This document shows positions 15,960-22,845 of a stretch of 22,845 nucleotides of DNA, piece by piece. Made by a program: the position numbers and the translations under genes. This DNA comes from Candidatus Abyssobacteria bacterium SURF_5. Lineage in GTDB: Bacteria > Abyssobacteria > SURF-5. Numbering within the stretch: position 1 is the stretch's first letter; the number at the start of each line of letters is the position of its first letter. The DNA lies in assembly GCA_003598085.1 (NCBI GenBank), contig QZKU01000071.1:1-22845 (forward strand), read 5' to 3'. The notes beneath the pieces were generated by a model that was not told the DNA's origin, ran no database searches, and saw only the letters and a list, made by a program, of their open reading frames with translations.

Positions 15960-17180
15960 TTACGGCGCGCTTGTCAGCCGGATTTCCGTCATGGCGCCGC
16001 CGCGATCCATTGCATCATTATTGAGATCATCCAGATTTCTCGAGTACAGGAAATATGTGCCGGGGGCCAGCCCATCGGTATCGAGAATGACGTCTATCGA
16101 CTCGCCTCCGCCGAGCGTGACAGAATTCGTGTAATACGACAGGTCGAGCCCGGTCGGACCTCTGAGAAGGCGCGCATTTTGCCCCACAACTCTCATTGGG
16201 ATACCCAGAGTGGTGATGGTATGGAACTTCGTTACGGAAAGGCTTGACATCCGCAGAAGGATCGTATCGCCTACCTGCGCCTCGATAAGGGAGGACACAT
16301 TCTGGCTGCCGGGATAGACTCCGCCTTCGGGATCCGTCCCATCGATCGGATTCGGATTCACTGTATCCGGATAGCCCCTTCCGTTGATCATGTGATAGTC
16401 GTCTTCCATCAGCGCGAACGGCAGCGGCTGAACATAATAACTGGCGTCGTGAAATTGCTTATCGAAGTCGATAAACTGAAGAACATAATCGACATCATAG
16501 CCTGTGGAGCCGTCACCATCGTTGTAGGCGAACTGGGTGAATCCTCCGATGGGCGCGCCGTCCTGCGCCGGCGTCACGTAGAGATTACCCAGCATGCCCA
16601 TCTGCATATGCTCGGTCGCCTCGACGTGGCAGTGATAGATATATGTTCCGGGTTCAGGCGCCACATAATAATAAGTCAACGTCGAACCCATGTTGATGCT
16701 GATCGAGGCGTCCGGCACGCCGTCAAACACGGCGGACGCATTCGGGAAACCGTGCCAATGCACGGTGTGCGGGTCGAACAGATCGGGGCGTACCATCATG
16801 CCGACATTTGTCAGATTGAGGTACACTTCATTGCCCTCCTTCACCGCAATCAGAGGGGCAGGGGAATTGGCGGCAAGCATGCCGTGCATCATCACCATGC
16901 CGGCAGGCATACCCGTGACATCGCCAAACCCGAACATGTATTGAGGGTAGCCGTCCGCCATCGTCGTAAAGCCATCCCCGCCGGTCAGGTGAATACATAC
17001 CACGTTGTCGTCCTGATAATCGACAACGCCGTCGGCGTCCAGGTCTTCGCCAGCCGCCTGCTCCGCCTCCCAATTATCGGTCGGGCATTGGATGAAAACG
17101 TCTGAGAGGGCGGGCCGGCTCCAGGAGAAGATAACCAGCACCGCCAGGCTCAGTACCAGGCTCGGAATCTTCTTTTTCAT
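15960..17180 (-). CDS. Secreted cupredoxin protein A: half multicopper oxidase with the type 1 copper and domain-1 trinuclear histidines
   Basis: 406 residues, signal peptide to about residue 26. A calcium-type loop (DLDADGVVD, 47-55) lies between Cys32 and Cys62, and a Met-rich stretch (GMPAGMVMMHGM, 90-101) follows. Domain 1 carries DPHTVHWHG (His138, His141, His143) and YHCHVEATEHMQMGM (His183, Cys184, His185, His191, Met196). By analogy with two-domain oxidases and NirK, His138, Cys184, His191 and Met196 bind type 1 copper, and His141, 143, 183 and 185 are trinuclear ligands. Domain 2 has lost its half-site: only His320 of the HPxHxH motif remains, and the C-terminal HxH position reads YSR. 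The start ATG has AGGAG at good spacing. It lies 70 bp after the beta-helix protein gene. A domain-2 partner (gene B) is needed for a trinuclear centre. Confidence 0.87.
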   Translation of the reverse strand: MKKKIPSLVLSLAVLVIFSWSRPALSDVFIQCPTDNWEAEQAAGEDLDADGVVDYQDDNVVCIHLTGGDGFTTMADGYPQYMFGFGDVTGMPAGMVMMHGMLAANSPAPLIAVKEGNEVYLNLTNVGMMVRPDLFDPHTVHWHGFPNASAVFDGVPDASISINMGSTLTYYYVAPEPGTYIYHCHVEATEHMQMGMLGNLYVTPAQDGAPIGGFTQFAYNDGDGSTGYDVDYVLQFIDFDKQFHDASYYVQPLPFALMEDDYHMINGRGYPDTVNPNPIDGTDPEGGVYPGSQNVSSLIEAQVGDTILLRMSSLSVTKFHTITTLGIPMRVVGQNARLLRGPTGLDLSYYTNSVTLGGGESIDVILDTDGLAPGTYFLYSRNLDDLNNDAMDRGGAMTEIRLTSAP

Positions 17181-17212
17181 TCTGGTTCTCCTTTTTTAAT
17201 CTTTTCGCGGCC

Positions 17213-17238
17213 CCGCCGCCGGATTGTGCCGGCGGCGG
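17213..17238 (-). promoter_or_regulatory. Intercistronic GC-rich hairpin between the beta-helix gene and gene A
   Basis: CCGCCGCCGG (17213-17222) and CCGGCGGCGG (17229-17238) pair perfectly over 10 bp around a six-base loop in the 70-bp gap. No T-run follows, so it is more likely an mRNA-stability or partial-attenuation element that sets the ratio of the large protein to A, B and C than a full terminator. Confidence 0.55.
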
Positions 17239-17250
17239 AGTCAATTTTCA

Positions 17251-20200
17251 TTACGGATAGAACTCGTCTGCTCCGAGATCGGGCAGAGCGCCGTTTGGAC
17301 GGTTTTGCCCGTCAAAATCACGCAGAAGAGCGGATGGAACTCCAGGACGAACTACTCCTCTGTTAATCGCAGGGGATCCTGCCGCAAGGTGATAGTCACC
17401 GAACGGTAAATTCGTAGCGGGATCGATCAACGTAAGCGGCCCGAACCGCACATCGATGAAGTTGCCGCCTTCATCAAAGGCGGGCGCCGCTTGAATCGTG
17501 GTCGTCTCTGGAATTATTATCTGGTTTTTTGCGCCGTTCACATACTCGCTCAGGAAATCAGGATCCGCGCTGATATTTGTGCCGCTGTAGCCGGTTGTAT
17601 CCGTCAACACGCAGTACAGCGGGTTGAGCGACTGCGGGGTCTCCGTTCCGACAACCGCGAGGTCGTCATAAGCGGGCGCCTGACCTGCGCCGACATCGGG
17701 CAAGAGCCGGTAGGGCGGTGTCAATGTGTCGTCGATCACAAAGTAGAAGGTGCGATTGTGCCAAATGATATTGCTTGCCAGCAACGGATTCGAGAACTCC
17801 TGCTCGAGTCCGGCTGGAAATGCAGCCTGGAGTTCAGGACTGTGCGCACGAGCTACAATGCCGGCGGGCTGCGGCGTTGACTGGTTTGGACTGCCCGGCT
17901 CAAAAGCCAGCCCCGCGGTCGCAGTACTGTCGTTGTTGGTCAGCGTATTGTGAATAATCTGGCAATTTGCCACATCCTGCAGCGAAATCGCGCCGCCTGC
18001 AAGTCCGGCGACGTTATTCACAATTATGTTGTTAAAGACCTGAATCTGATGCCACAAACTTGAATTTGGCGCCAGCGCAACGTCAAGACCGTTCGTACGG
18101 GCAAGACGAATTCCGCCGCCGTCTCCGGCGCCCGCCAGATTCCCCAGAATCAGGTTTCCGTTGATCGTGACGGAGCCGGTGCCGGTGCTCAGGCTGCCGG
18201 GCCCGCCGAGAGGAGACCCGCCCAATACGGCGATTCCTCCGCCGGATACGCTCAGGCCTTGGTTAAAGGATTGATTAAAGAGGATGCGGTTATTCTCAAT
18301 CAAACCGCCCTGGCTCAATCCCACATGAGCAATGCCGGCGCCTTCGCCCATTGTGAAGTTTCCACAAATAACATTGTCTGTTATGCGGTAGAACGGGCTG
18401 CCGGTCGAAATGAGGACTCCGCCGCCGGCTTCGCTCAGGCCGCCGTTTTGAGTTACGTGGTTATGATGGATGTTGAGGTTTCCGTTATGCGCCGGCTCGT
18501 ATATCTGCTCGGGCGTTACGGTCAGAGTCGGATGACCGGACCGTATCCCCCCGCAGTATACTCCTTGATTGTTTATGACGCGGTTGTTACTGACTTCGAG
18601 ATAGTGAGCGTAACCGTTGATCATTACGCCGCCGCCGACCACTGCGCCCCTGACCGTGAATCCGTCAATGCGGGCATTGGGATTGGGTCCGAAACCGCCT
18701 TCTTCAGGTGGGGCGTTTTTTGCGAACACGGCTATGCCGGCGCCTTCCTCTGTGAAGAGGGTATTCGGCAAGGCCGCTTGCGCGGGCAGCAGAGTGATAT
18801 CCCCAGCCGCAATCAGTGAATCCATCTTTTGCCGCCATGCTAGCAGTTTCTCGGCTGGCTCATGGATCGCGTTGATTATCGTCGAGTTTGCGCCCCAGCC
18901 TTGCAGCCGGACCGGTTTCCACATGATAACCATTTCTTCGTATGTTCCCGGACCGACTATGATCAAATCGCCGGGCGCCGCCGCGTCTATGGCTGCTTGT
19001 ATAGAACCTCCTGCGGAAACGGCTATGGGCGCCGATCCTCCAATTGTGACGGTAAGTCCGACAGGAGTGGACAGACCGTTGTCGCCTCGCGTGACCATTA
19101 ACTGGCCGCTCTGTGTTCCGGCGGGCACGGTCGCCCGTATATATTGGCCGTCGGCTCGCCAGCGGATGTTGGTAAGCGCAACGTCTCCGATTCTAACTTC
19201 GCCGGCGATGCTCCCGAAGCCATAATCGCGTATGATAGTCTTTGGATTCACCCCGCCCGGGCCGTCATATTGAGGATTCGGGACATCCTTTGGACCAACT
19301 GACTCAATAATGATATCGGCGGGCGTCGAGGCCAGGTAAGGCCCCTGACTGCTTAGATTCGATACCCGGTTGATTTGCGGAGTGCCGTCCGGAAATTCGC
19401 AATCGAGCGGGAATTGATCCGGCCCGGCAAAGGCCGCCACCGGAACAACCGGCGTATCAAGATACGTCGTTGCTCCGGGCATGTACTGGAACGTGTAGCA
19501 GAACTGGCTGTACTGCGGGTTGAAATGCGGGTCCGTAATAAACTGCCCGGGATTGTTGGGATCAGGAATCGGACCAGGATGATTCAAGCACACGGTTATC
19601 ATGCTGGGCGAGACCCCGCTCGGCGAAGCTATATTAACCGTATAGGTTGATGGAACCAATCCATTATAGGTACCCCACTCGTCCGAATAAACCCTTCCGA
19701 TTTCTCGCCCCGTCCAGTCTCGGATGGAAACCGGCATCCACGGGGGCGCGTATTTTTCACCGAATTGAGGCGAATTCGGATCGAATTCGTTCGCAGTGTC
19801 ATCGAGAATCATGCCCTTGAAGTGGGCTGCAATTGGCACCTCAGTGAACATGAAAAAATCAGCCGCCGTGTTTCTTCCTTCCGTAAGCGCGACCTGCTTG
19901 CGGTCACATGCAGGCCGATAGGTCCCCGCAAAAGGAGCTTCAATCCCCGGGAATAGCGTGAGTTCACCGGGAACGAGATGTCCGAGACCGCCATTTTCGT
20001 CATAGTTCACGCACACCGGCGGAAGCGCGAGCGGGACAGTGTATTCATCACCGAAGTCTACGTTCTTATCTTCTTCTTGCACGAGTTCGTAGCCCAGAGG
20101 CGGAACCGCTTCAACGATGTACATTCCGCTCGGAAGATATGACCCATCATCGAGCTGTGGGCCAAACGCGTAGCCGCCGTCAAAAACACCCGGACGCACC

Positions 20201-22203
20201 TGGTTGAAATTGCGCAGGCCGTCGTAGCAATCGGTCGGCTCCCCGTGGGCGTAAAAGATCTCGCCCTGGCATCCCGTGGGGATGTCATCGTCCCAGCTAT
20301 CAGTCGTTGTAAACAGTATAGCGTCGCCAAGATCAAAGACGCCGTCGTTTCCGCTACGCTCTTCATCTTCGGCGCCCATCGGGTCTCCGTTCGACCAGCC
20401 GAACGGATAATTGTCGACGTCGGCAAGCTGAATCCCGGCGACTCCATTGATATCATCGATTTGGCCGTCAATGATGCTGTCCTGGTACAGGTTCACCTGA
20501 ACACGCGGGATGCCCGGTTCCCAAGGCTCGCCTGCGCCGTAACGAGGATCGTTCTCGGCGCGGGTGGTCGCATAGTAAATAATGCCTGAAATGCCGCCGT
20601 TTTCACCCGGGCCGTAGTTCTTCTTACCCCACAGCATTACGCTGGTCTGGCCGAGGAATCCCTGAAATGCTTCGACCAGGGCCGGTCCGGTCTCGGTGCG
20701 GTAGGGGCCGCCGCCCGTCTCTGATTGCGGCTGCGGCGTCAATATCCCGCCAAATGACCATGGATCGAGCGGGTCGATCATTCCGCCGTCATCAACAACA
20801 ACGGTTACACCGGTTGCCTTGTACCGGAGGAAATCGACTTCGGCCACCAGCCAGTTGAAGAACGGAAAGACCTCGTCGAATGGAACGAATCCCTCCAAAT
20901 CGGTCGGAAACGATTGATACATTGTGCCGTCCCTCCAGCGGAGGTTAACGGCCTGTTCGGGCAAAGCGACTTCGGTGTCGTCCCAAAACCCGTCTTCGTC
21001 CTCATCGTAGAAGGTGTAATGCTGTAAGCCGGTGAACCAATTGAAAACGGGAACGTCCCCGAGCACCACGTCGCCGCCGCCCTCGGGAACGGTAACGCCG
21101 AGGCTCGCAATGAGCAGATCAAGATAATCATCCCATATGACAAGCTGATAATCGCCCGGTGGCACATCGGGAATTGAGAACGTGCCGTCCTCATTGCCTC
21201 GTGCTGCGTGAACGCCTACGCCCAATCCAACCGACAAATCATTCAAGCCGATCCAGGGCGTTGTGTGCGCAAAAGGCACGCCTGGGAAAAAGGTATAATC
21301 AGGCGGGCGCGAGTTATGGAGATTGACGACCCGCCCGCTTATGGTGCTGCTGCCGTCAAGGACAGTAGTGTCGTGCATCGGCCGAACGAATCCCACGAAT
21401 ACATGCCAGCCGGGGGGGCCGAACTCCCTGAAGTACGGCGGCTCGTTCGCCTTCACCCATGCATCAATAGTCTTTGTCCCCTCGATGGTCGATGTTTGCA
21501 CCCACTGCTCGCCCTCCGGCGGAATGATTTGAATTCCATATTTCCCCGGCGGAAGATATTTAATCAGCGCCTCGCCGTTCGCATCCGTTAATATCGTGCC
21601 GGTGCCCATCGAGATTACGTTGCCGTCAGCGTCATATTCGGTTCCGAGCATGTTGCCGAACGCGTCCAGCATGATACGGCCGCCGGAAATGCCGTAGCGG
21701 CCGCCCGCTTCCCCAACAATCACTTCGAAGCCTTCCAGTCCAAGTTCGCCGGGAGTGTCGGGTGCATTATTAATCGGTTGACTATCCTCAAAAACGAAAA
21801 TGCTGATTTGCGCCGTGGGAAGAGGCAGCTTGTTGACAGTGACCTCGACTGACGCGGCATCGCCCGCAAAACGAGCGCCGCCAATCGTGTAGCCGGCGTC
21901 GGGAAGAATGGACACATAATAGTACTTGGTCGCGTCGAGCGCGAGGGCCGGCGGGGTCGTCTCATCCCCGCTCTCGACAACCGGCATATAGCTGGTGTGG
22001 AATTTCACCGCCAGCGTATGCGGGTCGATCACGCCCGGAACCACATTGTATGTGGCATCCTCCTCGATCAGCCAGCGATATTCGCTCACCGCGAGTCCGT
22101 CCGACCCTGTCACGGTCAAATCGACGGCCAGCGCCGCCGAGGACGGGACGACAAGAAACAATATCGCCAGAACTATGAACTGCCACCATTGCCTTTTTCC
22201 CAT
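17251..22203 (-). CDS. Giant secreted protein: Cna-B/SdrD-like modules, IPT/TIG-like domain, right-handed beta-helix
   Basis: 1650 residues from the ATG at 22203, chosen because AGGAGG (22208-22213) precedes it and it starts the signal peptide cleanly (cleavage near ALA-VD); ATG 22227 is the alternative. Residues about 150-240 and 290-365 are Cna-B/carboxypeptidase-regulatory-like folds ending in PPGKYGIQIIP and PPGDYQLVIWD. SdrD-B-like modules follow near 395-450 (calcium loop DEDEDGFWDD), 550-740 and 815-860. An IPT/TIG-like domain is at about 965-1055. From GGSIQAAIDAAAPGDLIIVGPGTY (about 1060) to the end runs a pectate-lyase-type right-handed beta-helix, closing with PDLGADEFYP. There is no LPXTG or PEP-CTERM anchor. 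It probably acts outside the cell as an adhesin, scaffold or polysaccharide-binding partner. Position as first gene of the copper-oxidase operon suggests it presents or anchors A, B and C. No catalytic residues are recognised. Confidence 0.8.
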   Translation of the reverse strand: MGKRQWWQFIVLAILFLVVPSSAALAVDLTVTGSDGLAVSEYRWLIEEDATYNVVPGVIDPHTLAVKFHTSYMPVVESGDETTPPALALDATKYYYVSILPDAGYTIGGARFAGDAASVEVTVNKLPLPTAQISIFVFEDSQPINNAPDTPGELGLEGFEVIVGEAGGRYGISGGRIMLDAFGNMLGTEYDADGNVISMGTGTILTDANGEALIKYLPPGKYGIQIIPPEGEQWVQTSTIEGTKTIDAWVKANEPPYFREFGPPGWHVFVGFVRPMHDTTVLDGSSTISGRVVNLHNSRPPDYTFFPGVPFAHTTPWIGLNDLSVGLGVGVHAARGNEDGTFSIPDVPPGDYQLVIWDDYLDLLIASLGVTVPEGGGDVVLGDVPVFNWFTGLQHYTFYDEDEDGFWDDTEVALPEQAVNLRWRDGTMYQSFPTDLEGFVPFDEVFPFFNWLVAEVDFLRYKATGVTVVVDDGGMIDPLDPWSFGGILTPQPQSETGGGPYRTETGPALVEAFQGFLGQTSVMLWGKKNYGPGENGGISGIIYYATTRAENDPRYGAGEPWEPGIPRVQVNLYQDSIIDGQIDDINGVAGIQLADVDNYPFGWSNGDPMGAEDEERSGNDGVFDLGDAILFTTTDSWDDDIPTGCQGEIFYAHGEPTDCYDGLRNFNQVRPGVFDGGYAFGPQLDDGSYLPSGMYIVEAVPPLGYELVQEEDKNVDFGDEYTVPLALPPVCVNYDENGGLGHLVPGELTLFPGIEAPFAGTYRPACDRKQVALTEGRNTAADFFMFTEVPIAAHFKGMILDDTANEFDPNSPQFGEKYAPPWMPVSIRDWTGREIGRVYSDEWGTYNGLVPSTYTVNIASPSGVSPSMITVCLNHPGPIPDPNNPGQFITDPHFNPQYSQFCYTFQYMPGATTYLDTPVVPVAAFAGPDQFPLDCEFPDGTPQINRVSNLSSQGPYLASTPADIIIESVGPKDVPNPQYDGPGGVNPKTIIRDYGFGSIAGEVRIGDVALTNIRWRADGQYIRATVPAGTQSGQLMVTRGDNGLSTPVGLTVTIGGSAPIAVSAGGSIQAAIDAAAPGDLIIVGPGTYEEMVIMWKPVRLQGWGANSTIINAIHEPAEKLLAWRQKMDSLIAAGDITLLPAQAALPNTLFTEEGAGIAVFAKNAPPEEGGFGPNPNARIDGFTVRGAVVGGGVMINGYAHYLEVSNNRVINNQGVYCGGIRSGHPTLTVTPEQIYEPAHNGNLNIHHNHVTQNGGLSEAGGGVLISTGSPFYRITDNVICGNFTMGEGAGIAHVGLSQGGLIENNRILFNQSFNQGLSVSGGGIAVLGGSPLGGPGSLSTGTGSVTINGNLILGNLAGAGDGGGIRLARTNGLDVALAPNSSLWHQIQVFNNIIVNNVAGLAGGAISLQDVANCQIIHNTLTNNDSTATAGLAFEPGSPNQSTPQPAGIVARAHSPELQAAFPAGLEQEFSNPLLASNIIWHNRTFYFVIDDTLTPPYRLLPDVGAGQAPAYDDLAVVGTETPQSLNPLYCVLTDTTGYSGTNISADPDFLSEYVNGAKNQIIIPETTTIQAAPAFDEGGNFIDVRFGPLTLIDPATNLPFGDYHLAAGSPAINRGVVRPGVPSALLRDFDGQNRPNGALPDLGADEFYP

Positions 22204-22845
22204 GATTCCTCCTGCTCGTTTTCTCATTCAACTGCCCTTCCTTTCACCTCTTCTGTCCTTAGCAAAAGCATCCTGTATTTTCAACGCAGGCATCACATTG
22301 AACCTGCGCTTCTTTATCCGCAATACTTAAAGATTTGCAGAGCATTGAACATAATTGATGCTCCAAACGTGAAAGGCAATCCGTCAAATACCGCATCGCA
22401 TTTCGCCGACCCAATGCGTGGCTCGCATGCTTCTCCAAGCAATGTTAAAACATTCGTTTTTCAATTACCGCAACGTTGAAGAATGATGAGGTAGGAGCAT
22501 CCGCTTGAAATGCGGGCTTGATCCTCTGCGAAGTCTTTGCGAGATCCGCCGCTGACTTTCGTTCAGACTATCCCAAAATCTCAATGACCGCAGCCTGATC
22601 GATTCCGCTGTTCCACTGTAATCCGCTCGCACCTGCAGGGAAATGATCGCTTTCATTGACCGCCGCTGTTGGTTTCCTTGGTTAAATCACCGCAGAGTTA
22701 AACTAAATCTAACACGGTTTCCGGAATGCGCAAGACACAATAAAACTTTTTTGGGTCCTCATGAGAATTTGTGGGTGAGAAAAAGTCATAAATAATTGAA
22801 AAGCATGAACTAAATCCTGTATATCGAGTGTCTGAAGAGGATACT
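22204..22845. other. Gene-poor leader and intergenic region at the right end
   Basis: No convincing intact gene. The first 280 bp form the leader of the giant secreted protein. I see a 6-bp stem CGCAGG/CCTGCG (22285-22290, 22303-22308), a 6-2-6 inverted repeat AATGTTAAAACATT (22441-22454) and an imperfect hairpin at 22493-22525. No good sigma70 promoter was found for the operon. A 63-codon minus-strand reading frame at 22465-22656 may be a decayed transposase start. AT-rich sequence from about 22690 to the end probably holds control signals for a gene beyond the window. Confidence 0.5.
22441..22454. repeat. Operator-like inverted repeat AATGTTAAAACATT
   Basis: Two perfect 6-base arms around AA, about 240 bp upstream of the large secreted-protein gene. 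Size and symmetry fit a dimeric repressor site, but it is a single copy and unassigned. Confidence 0.3.

Noticed and set aside
16392-17105. A 237-codon plus-strand open frame
   Set aside because: Antisense to gene A; the His-rich composition is an artefact of the reverse complement of Met/Asp/Tyr-rich codons.
22590-22660. Cobalamin-riboswitch-like CCACTGTAA on the plus strand
   Set aside because: The matching B12 box and the surrounding stems with the expected conserved blocks are missing, and no downstream plus-strand gene is in the window.

Overview
This looks like chromosomal DNA of an uncultivated Gram-negative bacterium. The genes are tightly packed, with Shine-Dalgarno-led starts, Sec signal peptides, a probable lipoprotein and a type II secretion pseudopilin-like module. 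Nothing fixes the phylum. My guess, from recalled relatives only, is a deltaproteobacterium-like lineage or a candidate phylum of similar gene content. I see no tRNA, rRNA, CRISPR array, intact insertion sequence or replication origin.

Left arm (plus strand, 185-6457): two adjacent, probably co-transcribed genes. Each encodes a UvrD/PcrA-type motor fused to a C-terminal iron-sulfur PD-(D/E)XK nuclease. This matches the AdnAB type of double-strand-break resection machine.

Middle (minus strand, read from 12273 down to 6480): a housekeeping-like operon with a good sigma70 promoter at 12345-12373. In order it holds HflX GTPase, a Nudix hydrolase, a PHP-domain phosphoesterase, glycerate 2-kinase, an odd secreted FecR/GspG-like fusion, a small two-helix membrane protein and a zinc-ribbon/HTH protein. 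It converges on the helicase-nuclease pair with only 22 bp between.

Right arm (minus strand, read from 22203 down to 12474): an extracellular cluster. It starts with a 1650-residue secreted protein (Cna-B/SdrD-like modules, an IPT/TIG-like domain, a right-handed beta-helix). Three consecutive secreted two-domain cupredoxin proteins (A, B, C) follow, then a probable lipoprotein. A, B and C are paralogues of two-domain multicopper oxidases. A keeps a complete copper half-site only in domain 1 (type 1 copper plus four trinuclear histidines). B keeps one only in domain 2 (four trinuclear histidines). C has lost nearly all copper ligands and gained a C-terminal DNRLRE/CBM96-like domain. Together A and B hold exactly one full multicopper oxidase active site. 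I infer an obligate hetero-oligomeric oxidase, possibly an A-B-C heterotrimer with a single trinuclear site as in ceruloplasmin, held outside the cell with the large beta-helix protein. This is the most interesting content of the window.

The right end (22204-22845) has no convincing intact gene.
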